Origin: Rhizophagus clarus
Taxonomy: Eukaryota > Glomeromycota > Glomeromycetes > Glomerales > Glomeraceae
Length of the DNA stretch: 64,000 bases
Direction: 5' to 3'
NCBI GenBank assembly: GCA_015698045.1
Contig: BLAL01000059.1
Span: 1,275,322-1,339,321, forward strand
Shown: positions 11,796-23,045 of the stretch, piece by piece
Layout: the number at the start of each line of letters is the position of its first letter
Numbering within the stretch: the first letter of the stretch is position 1
Made by a program: the position numbers and the translations under genes
The notes under the pieces: model-generated
What the model was told of the DNA's origin: nothing
Database searches by the model: none
Seen by the model: only the letters and a program-made list of their open reading frames with translations

Positions 11796-14099
11796 GGAAT
11801 AATTTATTTAACGCACCTCTGCATTATAACGCACCCCTTATCACGTATTTAATTATTTTTATAATCTTAAGCCATTAAGCACATTGCAACTTTTTATTAT
11901 TTTATCATTTCATCTCCAAAAGGCGTTCCTATAAAAAAAACCAATAAAAAAATGTTAGAAATGTTCTTAAACAAAATTAACAAAAAAAAAGAAATAAACC
12001 CCTACCTTTTTATCTCCAGAAGTCTCTGGGTACTTCTATAAAAAAAAGACAATAGAAAAACGTTAGGAAATATTCTTAAATGAGATTAATGAAAAAAAAA
12101 GAAACAACCCTTACCTTTTTATTTCCAGATGTCTCTGAGGGCGTTTCAGGTATGGCATTTTTTTCTTGTCTTTTTTCAATTTTGTTTTCATATTTCATTT
12201 TTATTAACTATTTTTTCTTTTTTTTATGGTTTATTTTTCATTAATTTATTCCTCTTTTCTTTTCGTTTTCATTCACTTCTTCTTTTTCATTATCGCTCCT
12301 TTTTCCTTTCATTCTCATGATCGTTTCATCCTTATCACCATTTTGTCCTCATCATTGTTTCATTCTTATCCATTATCATTTTGTCTTCATCGTCAATTAT
12401 TATTTCGTTCTTATCATCAATTATCGTTTTGTTCGTTCTTATCATCAATTATTGTTTCATATATCTGTTCTCATCACTAATTATTATTTTGTCTTTATCA
12501 TTAATTATCATTTCATCCTCATCATCGATTTTATTTCATCATCATCATTTCATCTCCTTTTTTTTAGATCTTAATTTTGCGAACAAGTTATGGCATTTTT
12601 TTTTATCTTTTTTTTCAATTTCGTTTTCATATTTTATTTTTACTAACTATTTTTTTCTTTTTATGGTTTATCTTTTGTTAATTTATTTCTTTTTTCTTTC
12701 GCTTTCATTCACTTTCTTCTTTTTCATTATCACTTCTTTTTCCTTTCATTCTCATAATCGTTTCATCCTTATCACCATTTTATCCTCATCATTGTTTCAT
12801 CCTCATCAATCATCGTTTCGTCTTCATCATCAATTATCATTTCGTCCTTATCATCAATTATTATTTTGTTCATCTTTATCATCAATTATTGTTTTATACA
12901 TCCGTCCTCATCACCAATTATCATTTTGTCTTTATCATTAATTATCATTTTATTCTTATCATCAATTTCATTTCATCATCATCATTTCGCCTCTTTTTTT
13001 TTAGATCTTAGTTTTGCAAACAAGGTATGGCATTTTTTCTTATCTTTTTTTCAATTTCGTTTTCATATTTCATTTTTACTAACTATTTTTCTTCTTTTTA
13101 TGGTTTGTCTTTTGTTAATTTATTCCCTTTTCTTTTTCGTTTTCATTCACTTTCTTCTTTTTCATTATCGCTCCTTTTCCTTTCATTCTCATGATCATTT
13201 CATCTTTATCACCATTTTGTTCTCATCGTTATTTCATCCTCATCAATCATCATTTCGTCTTTATCATCAATTATCATTTTGTCCTTATTATCAATTATCA
13301 TTTTGTCTGTCCTTATCATTGATTATTGTTTTATTCATCTTCATTACCAATTATCATTTTGCCTTCACCATCAATTATCATTTTGTTCTCATCATCGATT
13401 ATCATTTCATCCTTATCATTTCATTCTTATCATTGTTTTATTTTTATCATCATTTTATTCTTGTCATCTTTTCATTTCTCCTCATCATCTTTTTATCTTT
13501 TCATTCTTTTCTTATCATCTTTTCGTTTTTCATCATCCTTTCATTTTGTTCATCTTCTTTTTGTCATCCTTTCATTTTTTTTATCCTCTTCTTGTCATCT
13601 TTTCTTTTTTTTACCCCTCCCATTATCTTTTTATTTTTATTTCTATTCCCTTTTATTTTGTCCCTATTTCCTTTTGTTTTCAATCCTGTTCCTTTTATTT
13701 TCGCATTCTTTTCCTCTTCTTTTCACTATCTTTCTTTTTTTTTACTATATCTTTTATTTCCTATCATCTTCATTATCTCCAATTATTTGTTTCTAATATT
13801 ATTTCCATTATTTCTCTCTCTTATTATCATAATTGTTAGGCTTCTCTTTTTTGTATCATTATTATCATTACTAGTTATGTTAAAGATAAATAATTGTAAA
13901 AAATATTACCTTTGATAAACAGGGTTTAAAGGAATAAAGTCAAAGTTATTAATATATAAATTTTGTTATTTTTTTTGTACAATAAATTTTAGCCAATTAT
14001 TTTAATTCTTAACGATAATCTAAATTAAACTGCAACCAATAAAATTTATCACGTAATAGGAATGTGTTACAACGCAGAGTGTGTTAAATAAATTTACTC
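11796..14099. mobile_element. MULE-type non-autonomous DNA transposon, copy 2
   Basis: The ends match copy 1 (GGAATAATTTATTTAACGCA left; AAATAAATTTACTC right). The flanks carry a different perfect 9-bp direct repeat, TTTCTAATA (11787-11795 and 14100-14108), which proves an independent insertion. It is 421 bp longer than copy 1 because it has three instead of two ~440-bp pyrimidine units (starting about 12150, 12590 and 13026). The right arm from about 13450 to the end is nearly identical to copy 1. No transposase is visible. Confidence 0.88.
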
Positions 14100-14108
14100 T
14101 TTCTAATA

Positions 14109-15136
14109 TTTATTATTATATAAAAAATAATAAGAAATTATAAAAATTTAAAATTATAAATTAAACTTAATTTATTTATTTTTTATTTTGAATAATAATA
14201 AAAGTTTATTATTATTAGTTTTAAAATTAGATAAATTTTGTTATCCAAATATTTAAAAAGATAAAGTGACTTTACATGATCTTTATTTTTTATTAATAAA
14301 AAATTTATTTTTAATATTGACTATTAAAATTATTGCTACTTAATTGTTATTTTAATAAATTTTTTTTTGGTTTAAATTATAACATAAAAAAATAATTTTT
14401 TTTTTTAAGAATAAATAATTTATTGCAAAATAAATAATTTAATTAATATTAAACCTATTTTATGAAAATACTGTGATTAAATATTATTTTTTAATTTAGA
14501 TAATAAAATATTAAAACATATATTTTTTTTGAAATTTTATATATGTTTATTAAATTGATTTACTTTATATATAATAGCAATCAAAAGATTGAATTTTATT
14601 AAATTTTAATTTCTTTACTAATCAAATTTTAAAAAGCATTTTTATATTGCATTTGTATTAGATTTTGAACTTTTTTTATATAACTCATATATAAGTTTGT
14701 ATAAAGTTTATATATAAAATTTTCTAAAATTTGTGTATTATTAAAGTATTTTTTAAACTTTTAAGTAATATAATAGTAATTAAATTTAATAATTATATTA
14801 ACATTAAATTTGTTTAATAAAATAAACTTAATAGTAGTAAATTATATTTCTATTGTTAATATTAATTGAATTATTATTTTTATTTTTAAGGTATTAAAGA
14901 TCAGGTAGAGTTAAATAAAACCTGTTAATACAATTGAATTATTATTAAAAATATATTTTATTATATAGTAGTTATATATTAGGTGGCTCTGTCTTATCTG
15001 TTATTTAGCTATATTTTTTGTATTGATTTTTTGTCTTTTTTAATAAATAGCCAAGCATGACCTTTAACTATAAAAAAAAAAATAAATTTTATTATTAAGT
15101 TAAATGAAAGATAATATTAATATAGAATATATATGT
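14109..15136. other. AT-rich spacer, no gene seen
   Basis: Over 85% A+T by eye. No open frame with credible composition, no clear repeat structure. Confidence 0.5.
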
Positions 15137-15147
15137 TATATAAATAT

Positions 15148-15151
15148 TAAT

Positions 15152-15187
<36 letters not shown>

Positions 15188-16101
15188 ATTCAAAGACCGT
15201 GCTTAGTTTTTATTAAAAAAAAAATAAATGTGAAAATACAGAATAGTAATAAGCAAATTTAATAGATAAATAAATCTATATAGACCTATTAAAACAATCC
15301 TACTTGACAAAAGTTAAATGTGGTCCAAGAATTTCAACTAATGGCCAGTATTACCATATACCATAGTGTGAATAAGACCTTCAAATATAACAGATTATTT
15401 TCCTCCATAATCCCTACAAAGTATGTCATTATGAGAAGCTACTATCCTAACTGAGTAGAGCGTGGATACTATGCTGAAGCCTCCTAATCAATAGGTTGAA
15501 ACTCCTTTTTCGCTCGGCAGTCCTATTCAAAAAAGATTTTTTTCCTATCATTCAGAAACTTTTAACTAGCGTAAATACACCAAAAATAAAAAAATATAAG
15601 ATGAGTCACAATGACTCACAGGTGACTTTGACCAGCCCAACTAGGAATCAACATGTGTTAATAAAATTTAAAACAAATTATTCAACCAAATTTTCCCCTT
15701 AATTAAATTAACAAATAAAGCCCTAAAAAAGAAAGTTACACCAAATCACTAAAATACTGATCAACATTCCAATACCTTCAACTCCCTAAAACTAAATTAG
15801 AAAAAGCAACTAAAGGCTAAAATATCAACAGGCAAGAAATAAAAAACTAAAGGAAAGCCATTAATACTTCCAGAAACTCAAAAGAAAAACTGAGAAAAGA
15901 GGTAAAACACCATAACTACTACTACTACATCCCCTTAAATAACCTCTAAACAAGAAAAAGCAAGCGTCACTCCTGGTTATAAACAAAAACTTCAACTAAC
16001 GACTTCACTTTATATATTTTAACACTTCCAAAATAAACAGCACTGACGAGAAACCCCTCTCTTTTAGGGTATTTAAGACCAGGCAGCAGAACCCCAAACA
16101 A
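15148..16101 (-). mobile_element. Short non-coding LINE-like retroposon
   Basis: On the minus strand it starts GTTTGGGGTTCTGCTGCCTG and ends AATAAAAACTAAGCACGGTC, followed by an A tail (the T run at about 15159-15186). The 11-bp repeat TATATAAATAT at 15137-15147 and 16102-16112 may be the target duplication; in DNA this AT-rich that is suggestive only. Composition is clearly richer in G+C than the flanks. No long open frame exists on either strand. It has both a 5' start resembling LINE 5' ends and a poly(A) tail in under 1 kb, so it is either an internally deleted LINE or a SINE-like family. Confidence 0.55.
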
Positions 16102-16473
16102 TATATAAATATGTTAGATTTAAATTTGCTTAATGATCATATAAAAAAAAAACCCTATATATATAAGACTTTTATTTGCTTATTTTAATATAAAATTTTT
16201 AGTTGATTAGATATTTAAATGCGTAGTTGAACTTATTTTTATTTCAGCTCAGTAATTATATTTGCGTAGCAGAACCAGTGACGATGATTTTATTTGATTG
16301 CATAATTTTACATAAAAAAATAATTTATGTGATATCACATAATTCAGCTATATCAAATTATAAAATCACATAATTTTAGATTTTCTTATATCAAAACGAA
16401 TAATCCGCAGTAATCATATAAGTTTAGGCTTGATTATCAAATTTAAACCTGATTATCTCTTTTTTTTCTTTAC

Positions 16474-18436
16474 GATGCCACCAAAAAAAAGCAAATCTAT
16501 TTCAGTCCATACTAGATGTAATGAATACAAAGATATTTTTCATGTTGATGATAATATTCTTTTTTGCAATTATTGCAATATTGCAATAGATTGGAAGCAT
16601 AAATCTGTTGTGAAAAACTATTGCAAAAGTCAGAAACATATATCAAATGTAAGAAATCAAGAAGAAGGTCAGAATAGAACACAATAGTTTACCTTTTCCT
16701 ACATTCAAGCAGTTTTTGAGACGAAAAAATTACTTATTGAAGACCTTATAGAAGCGTTTGCAGCAGCAGACATACCTCTTGAAAAAGTAAATTCTCTACT
16801 CCTATTTTTTAAAAAACATATTAAAAATGGAGGTTCTATTCCTCAAGCTCCCACTCTTAGGCAAGTTTACTTACCTAATGTTTTTAATAAGCAATACCAA
16901 TTGCTTAAATCATTTTTTGACTCAAAACCAGTAGCCATTATAATGGATGAAACCACTGATGATTATTCACGAAGTGTTGTGAACACTATTTTCTGTTATC
17001 GTAATGAAATTAAATTAGTTTCAGTTGATTTTCTTGAGCGTGTAAACAATACAACAATAGGACAAGTTCTTATGACAACACTTACACACTTTAATATACC
17101 TTTTAATTTACCTCGTTTATTCCTCTCTGATTCTGCTGCCTACATGAAAAAATGCTATCATGAAATCCTATCACCATTGATGCCTAATTTGATTCATGCG
17201 CCATGTTGTGCGCATATTCTTAATCTTATTAGGTATGTTTAATGTGTATTTTTTATGGAAATTTATTACAATTTCTTTATTGAATTCCAACTGTTTTTTT
17301 ATTTTTAATTCCCATTTTTCTTATTACTTATCTATTAATAATAATAAAATTCGTATCTATATTCTATAATTACAATGTATGATGAATTGATTAATTTTTA
17401 AATAATATTAACAGTTAAATTATTTGAACTCTTTAATATTAAATTAAACTAATAGAGATACATGAAGAACGCTACCTCAATTTCGTATCCTAAAAGATTT
17501 TTTGGATAAAGTTAAAGAAATTTTTGTCAGTTCTCCTGCAAGAAGAGGCCGATATATTACTCATTTAAAAATACATGGAATTTTATCTCCTTATAAAATT
17601 CCTCTATATAACAAAATACGTTGAAATTCTTGGTTTCAGATGGTGTCCTATACGAAAGACCATATTATTTACTGGCCATCTTTTTTAAAGCAGAACTAGA
17701 TAATGATAAGAAGCACAATACTTTAACAATTATTAATTCTTGTTTGCAAAATGAACAAGAATTAGGACTTATCATAATTTACCTTAATTTCATTTCTTTT
17801 TATGCTTCTGAATTTATTCAATGTCTTGACTTTTTTCAGAAAATAAAAAAACCCGTTATTCCTTTTGCTGAATTACGACTTCAGCAACTTACTGCTTATA
17901 TTGAAACCTATAGAAATTCAAATAATTTTAGTCCTTCTTTGGAAAACTTAATTATCCAGCATCAATTTAATATACATGAAATCTATTCTGTTTTCCGAAT
18001 GGCATTTGAAGTAGCTTATAACAAATTTACTGCACATATTCCAAACCATCCAGCTCGTTCACTTTTTTTTTCATGTCAAGCTTATGATCCCAAATTTATT
18101 TATTTTGAAAATGCTTTATAAAAGAACATTTGACAATATAATGCAGTTAAGGAATTTGAAAATCCATCAGATGAATTATTGCGAGAATGGAAAATTTATT
18201 GTGGATTAAATAACGAATTAATAAGTGAAGTGTAATTGGATAAATATTGGTTAAACAAAACAACACAATTGCCAATCCTTTCTAATCTTGCTTTGGATTA
18301 CATTTGGTTGCCGATTTTCAGTTGTACCATTGAACGAAGTTTTTCTATGTATAATTCTCTTTTAGATAGTGACAGGCAAAATTTATCTCTTGATTCTCTT
18401 AAAAAATTGAGCATGTTATACTTTAATGGTGTTTAA
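16474..18436 (+). pseudogene. hAT transposase, broken by stops and a frameshift
   Basis: Starts MPPKKSKSIS and has an N-terminal zinc-finger-like pair (FCNYC with a later KSQKH), as in CGG-binding/BED-type hAT proteins. The first acidic block is AIIMDETTDDYSR, and PRLFLSDSAAYMKK and HAPCCAHILNLI are typical of the hAT catalytic core. An intron (GT at about 17230, AG about 17456) leads to ARRGRYITHL. The C-terminal dimerisation block is LPIFSCTIERSFS. In-frame stops fall at 16685 (TAG), 17619-17624 (TGA where a Trp is expected) and 18118-18235. One T is missing near 17680, shifting the frame. The element therefore cannot move itself. Assignment to the family is secure; exact introns are not. 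Confidence 0.85.
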
Positions 18437-18515
18437 AATTTAATATGGTTTTTTAATAAAAAATATTTTTTACAATAAAATTTAATAATTTATTACACAT
18501 AAATTCAAATAATTT

Positions 18516-18789
18516 TAAATACACATATAAATTTTCTTTTTGTTTAGAGGGTAGTGAAAGCACATACTGAAGCCATAGGACAATAATGATCCTATATAAT
18601 CTGATAGCTACTATAGGAGGATATAGGTGAATGTCATATTGGTGATGGTAGGGCACAGAAGCAATCTATAGGATGGGGAACCAGTTCAGAGTTTTAATGG
18701 ATTAGTTATACTTGCAGCAGAAATATCTGTTATCTTTATATGACTAATAAACTCATGAATTGCACTACCTTGCAAAAAAAAAAAAAAAA
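18516..18789 (+). mobile_element. Retroposon nested in hAT element
   Basis: A 270-bp G+C-richer insert ends in a run of about 20 A. It is flanked by a 15-bp direct repeat AAATTCAAATAATTT (18501-18515 and about 18790-18804). Poly(A) plus a target duplication of this length indicates LINE-driven reverse transcription, so the insert is a 5'-truncated LINE, a SINE or a copied RNA. It lies downstream of the transposase stop, inside the hAT ends. Confidence 0.75.
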
Positions 18790-18932
18790 AAATTCAAATA
18801 ATTTCGTAAACTCCCTAAATAATATCACATAATATGATTTTTTTTTAAAAAAATTATATCACATAATTTGATTATAACACATAAATAATTTATGTTATAT
18901 AAAATCATAAAATTATCGTCCTTGAGCAGAAC

Positions 18933-19574
18933 CTCTTATTCGTATAACAAAGATTTTCATATATATATATAGAGAGAGAAAATTTTAATTTCACACGTAT
19001 ATCAAAAAAATTTTTTTACAAAAAATTTTTTTAAACTGATACTTCTTTTCTATTATTTTACACATTTTAATTTTATAAACACAATATTGTATTTAATATT
19101 TATAAAAAAAATCATGTTTTTATAATAATATTCTCATATTCTTATTTTTTGTTTGCTAATTTTACTCATATATAAAATGAATTTTGGACAAATGAAATTA
19201 CTTTTTTATGTTTAAGTAAATGTTCAGCAGTTGTAAAAAGTATTTGCATTTCAATTTTATGATTCTAAGTATAATATTTGTAAAAATAATTATATTTTTT
19301 AAATAGTACTAACTCCAAAAAATTTTTTTTTTCTCTTTTAACTTCAGGATGTAATAACATCACTTTGGTCAAATGAAATTACCTTTTTCACTTATGTAAA
19401 GTTGTTTAGCAAGGTTGAATCTACCTACAGTAAAAATTTTAGAATGATTGGATTAATATTTGTGAAATGCGACCAACTTTTGTACTTTTAATTATTTATC
19501 ATTTAAGTGATTTTAATTTTAAAGTGTAATTTTTTTTATTTTAAATCAACTTGTTAACTTTAAGAAGTTGCTCA
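18933..19574. other. AT-rich spacer, no gene seen
   Basis: Contains a TA/GA run near 18960-18980 and a repeated phrase CAAATGAAATTAC (19189 and 19369). No coding signal recognised. Confidence 0.45.
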
Positions 19575-20025
19575 TAACACTAGTCAAAAAAGGACAATTT
19601 GGCCTAAATTTGACCAGGTCGAATATAAGTCGAATGACGATCTAACCTATGTCAAATTGAGGCTGATTTTTTTGGCGCATTTAGGATGCCAATCGTCTCA
19701 AATTTGGAAAGAAAATTTGACCATCATTTTACCTATATTAGGACATTATTATATATTTATTCAAAAACTATATTCGACTACTGTATATAATCCGAATATA
19801 ATTGATAAATAGGTCGAACTAGAGGTTTTTCAAAGTCGAATAATAAAGCATCATTTTGTATTTTATAAGCAAATAAAAACCATTTATTTTATATATATTG
19901 ACGTATATAGTATATAGTAATATAAGATAATTATATAAACCAACCCGCATATGATCAACCGTACAAAAAAAATATAAAATATCCAGTAATAATTATATAA
20001 CCAAAAAAAATAAATATAAAATATA

Positions 20026-22300
20026 CTAATAATATTCGTCTGCATCAAATATTTCATGGAGTTCTTCATCTTCTGTAGCCCTTCCTTTTCCTTTTCAGTT
20101 TTTTTCAGCTTTTTGTTGCTAATATGATACAACATATGATATAAACAAAATTAATTAACGATATTTGTGACGTAAAAATATTAAAATAATTCAACTTACT
20201 GTTGTCGAACTTTTGCCAATCTCATCCAAATCTTCAGGTCTAGTTGAATTCATTTCTGCCGAATTTAACAAGAAATCTGAATATGGCTCTGTTAAATTCA
20301 GTTCTATTAGCACACGATCCTTGTAAGATTGAATCAAATCATCAACCATGTCATCATATTCGCTAACGCCAATTATTTCGTTTGTTTCATCTGTCTCGTA
20401 CATTTTCATTTTATCGAGCGCCCATTCAGGCGTATTCTCGAGAGGTTTACTAGACATGAAGTAAATATCATCATTATAAATTTGCTCCCGTTGCTTTTTT
20501 GCGCGTTGAATATATTCTGCTTCAGGGTCTAATACGTCTCGTAATAGCTGTTTTAACTATTAAAACAAAAATAAACAAATATCGAATAAATATTAAAATA
20601 GGTTAGAAGCAGTAATCACTTTAATACCTCGTCTGAATGCCATGACCGATCATATACATGCAAGAACTGCTTATTATCAGGCAATTTCTGTCTTGAATCG
20701 TCTTCAGAATCTGATTGCTCAATGGAATGACAATCATTCTGTACAAGCATTGTTAATAATTCGTCTTTATCAAATTCCTTTATGTTGGCATCATTTCTTT
20801 CGTATAATTTTATTGCCGCCTTTACTCGTCTATTTTTTTTCTGTTGAATATATAAAGATTAATTTCAAATGACTAAAAAGAAGTGCATTAAAATAAAATA
20901 CTGCTCACTTTGAATAATCACGCATTCACGTGCATCCTATGGTCGACTTTGTCTAATTGGTCTGATAGTCGTTTCCGTTGTCTATCTCTTTTATGCTTGT
21001 GAATCGATCGTAACCAGTTTAACAATTGGGTTACAGACGGATTATAATGTCCACTCATCAACCTCTTTAATTCAGGTATCAATTTTTCATATATCTTTGC
21101 TATCTGTTCACTAAAAGTCTTGCCGTAATCCAACCAATATTCTTCAGGTATTTGACCTTTTAAGAGGTTCTTTATTTCGTCCTAAACAATAAGAGGAAAT
21201 AATAAAAGCTGTATATATACATTAACACAATTCGGCTGCAAATAGTCTTGTAAAATTCTTACTCTTGCAGCTGAAGCGGCAACTTCATCAGGCGATTTCT
21301 CTCTCAATTTTAATCTTTTATTGGGCGTTTTGGTGAATATTGCTGCAGAGAATCGATAGTCTTTCGAGGTGTGCGAAGTTGCTTGAGCCGTTGAAGTTCT
21401 TCTTGGAGAGTTTTATTCTCTTCACATAATTGGTTTGATTCATCACCAAAAATTTCATTAAACTGCCGTAGTAAGGAATTCTCCTCCTCGACCCTACGAA
21501 CACGGTCTTGCAAATTATCTATTTTTCGTTTTATTTCTGATACTTTGACCTTTTTCTGATTCAATTCGTTCTGTAGTCGAAGGGTTTCATTTTTTAAATT
21601 TTCTAGCTCTAAATTACCTATTTTAAATTATAAGGATATGTATTGAATCGTAACGAACAGATGTAATATAATAAATATTAAAATATAACAAAAAATTCAG
21701 TTTACCCGCTTCTTCATTACTCGGTCGAACATTTCTTGGTGCTCCTTCTTCGTGATGTGAACGGTAACTTTTTGGTACATTAATATTAGGATATCTTTTA
21801 ATAATATCAGAAGTTCGTTGAGATTGAGTTTGAGTTTGACTTAATAAGGCTAAAATATCTTGCGAAATAATGAGTCTAAAGGGAGCTGTAGTATTAGTAT
21901 TTAGTGATATTGGTGTTGAAGCAATATTTCATGATGTGGCAATATTTCGTGGTGTAGACGAGGCGGTGGTATTAGTTAGTATTGACGCTCGTGGTGTGGC
22001 AATATTTCGTGATGTAGTATTAGTTGGTGTTGACGCTCGTGGTGTGGCAATATTTCGTGGTGTAGTATTAGCTGGTGTTGACGCTCGTGATGTGGCAATA
22101 TTTCGTGTTGTAGTATTAGTTGGTGTTGACGCTCGTGATGTGGCAATATTTCGTGATGTAGATGAAACGGTGGTATTAGTTGGTGTTGGTGTTGAAGCAA
22201 TATTTCGTGGAGAAGTTGATGTTGTATGTGGCGATGGTGTAGACGAACCAGCAATATCTGGTGAAGGAGCATTTGGTTTTGATGGTTTTTTACGAGCCAT
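20026..22300 (-). pseudogene. CACTA 1 accessory protein gene (DNA-binding-protein-like), decayed
   Basis: About six exons. The first (22300 downward) begins MARKKPSKPNAPSP and carries five to six copies of a ~17-residue Thr/Ser/Arg-rich repeat (RNIATSRASTPTNTT); a TGA at 21926-21928 stands where the repeat has Arg (CGA). The next exon (about 21310-21615) is a coiled coil with heptads over about 80 residues, then a one-base frameshift. Further exons hold GKTFSEQIAKIYEKLIPELK followed by a basic stretch, an HVYDRSWHSDE block (about 20630-20850), PLENTPEWALDKMKMY, and the acidic C-terminus EIFDADEYY. The blocks match, in the same order, the intact gene at 53529-54730. It is probably the element's second protein (TnpA-like end binding); this role is inferred from position and basic character. 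Confidence 0.6.
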
Positions 22301-22415
22301 TATTGTTTTAAAATTATTTTTATTTTTTATTATTATTTTTTAAAAAAGAAAAAAGGGCGATTTTTTTGTATGGAACGAGGAAATTGGACCACTATTTATA
22401 TCTATTTCTTTACTA

Positions 22416-22630
22416 TCAAATTAGACTTTTAATAATTAACGATTACAAACATTTATATAAAATTAGACTTTCAATAGGCATGATCAAATTAGACTTAAAC
22501 TTTCGCATCAAATTAGACTTTTAATTAATTAAACATATATTAAACATATCAAATTAGACTTTCAATCATTAGCCGTTAATGATCAGATTAGACTTAAACT
22601 TTCGCATCAAACTAGACTTTCAATTAATTG
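22416..22630. promoter_or_regulatory. Iteron array in bidirectional promoter of CACTA 1
   Basis: Seven copies of ATCAAATTAGACTT (some with CAGATTAGACTT or CAAACTAGACTT) lie in one orientation at about 22416, 22459, 22482, 22507, 22548, 22581 and 22607. A longer block TTAAACTTTCGCATCAAA around two of them is itself duplicated. The array sits between the start codons of the divergent genes, so it is a likely binding site array for the element's own DNA-binding protein or an activator. Confidence 0.6.
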
Positions 22631-22794
22631 AACAGTTAAATCGCATTAAGTGCGTGGTATGGTATATATTTTATTTTTTAAATTTCGGTTTTCATTTAAT
22701 TTTCTATTCAACTTCTTACGTCTAATTTTTTGTATTCGAATTTGTCTATTTTGTTAATTATACCATCAATATCATTTTAAAACAGAATATAATC

Positions 22795-22960
22795 ACAATA
22801 TCACTAAAAATTCGACATCACTAAAAATTTGATATTAATAAAAAAACTAAAATATCACTAAAAATTCGACATCACTAAAAATTTGATATTAATAAAAAAA
22901 CCACAATATCACTAAAAATTCGACATCACTAAAAATTTGATATTAATAAAAAATCACTAT
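22795..22960. repeat. 54-bp tandem repeat, three copies
   Basis: The unit contains TATCACTAAAAATTCGACAT and CACTAAAAATTTGATATTAA. Copies start near 22795, 22849 and 22903. It lies just upstream of the transposase start, in the same intergenic region as the iterons. Each unit contains CACTAAAAAT twice. Confidence 0.8.
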
Positions 22961-23045
22961 TAATTAAATATAACAAAGTATATTATAACTTTATTCAACG
23001 TAAAAATCATATTACAACTTTATCATATCTGACTTTTATCAAAAA

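Larger units (their letters stand above)
16276..18924 (+). mobile_element. hAT DNA transposon, complete ends, inactivated
   Basis: The ends are CAGTGACGATGATTTTAT and, on the reverse strand, CAAGGACGATAATTTTATG: short inverted repeats of the hAT type. They are flanked by a perfect 8-bp duplication AGCAGAAC (16268-16275 and 18925-18932). Subterminal DNA on both sides repeats ATTATGTGATATAATT-like motifs. The interior encodes a hAT transposase with stops, and a later retroposon sits at 18516-18789. Confidence 0.92.

Noticed and set aside
21870-22343. Plus-strand frame with repeated VGVDARGVAIFR peptides
   Set aside because: It is the complement of the Thr/Ser/Arg repeat of the accessory gene exon; the minus-strand reading continues into conserved exons.
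22416-22960. Evenly repeated short units that could suggest a CRISPR array
   Set aside because: Spacing is irregular or strictly tandem, there are no unique spacers of constant length, and the context is a eukaryotic transposon promoter.
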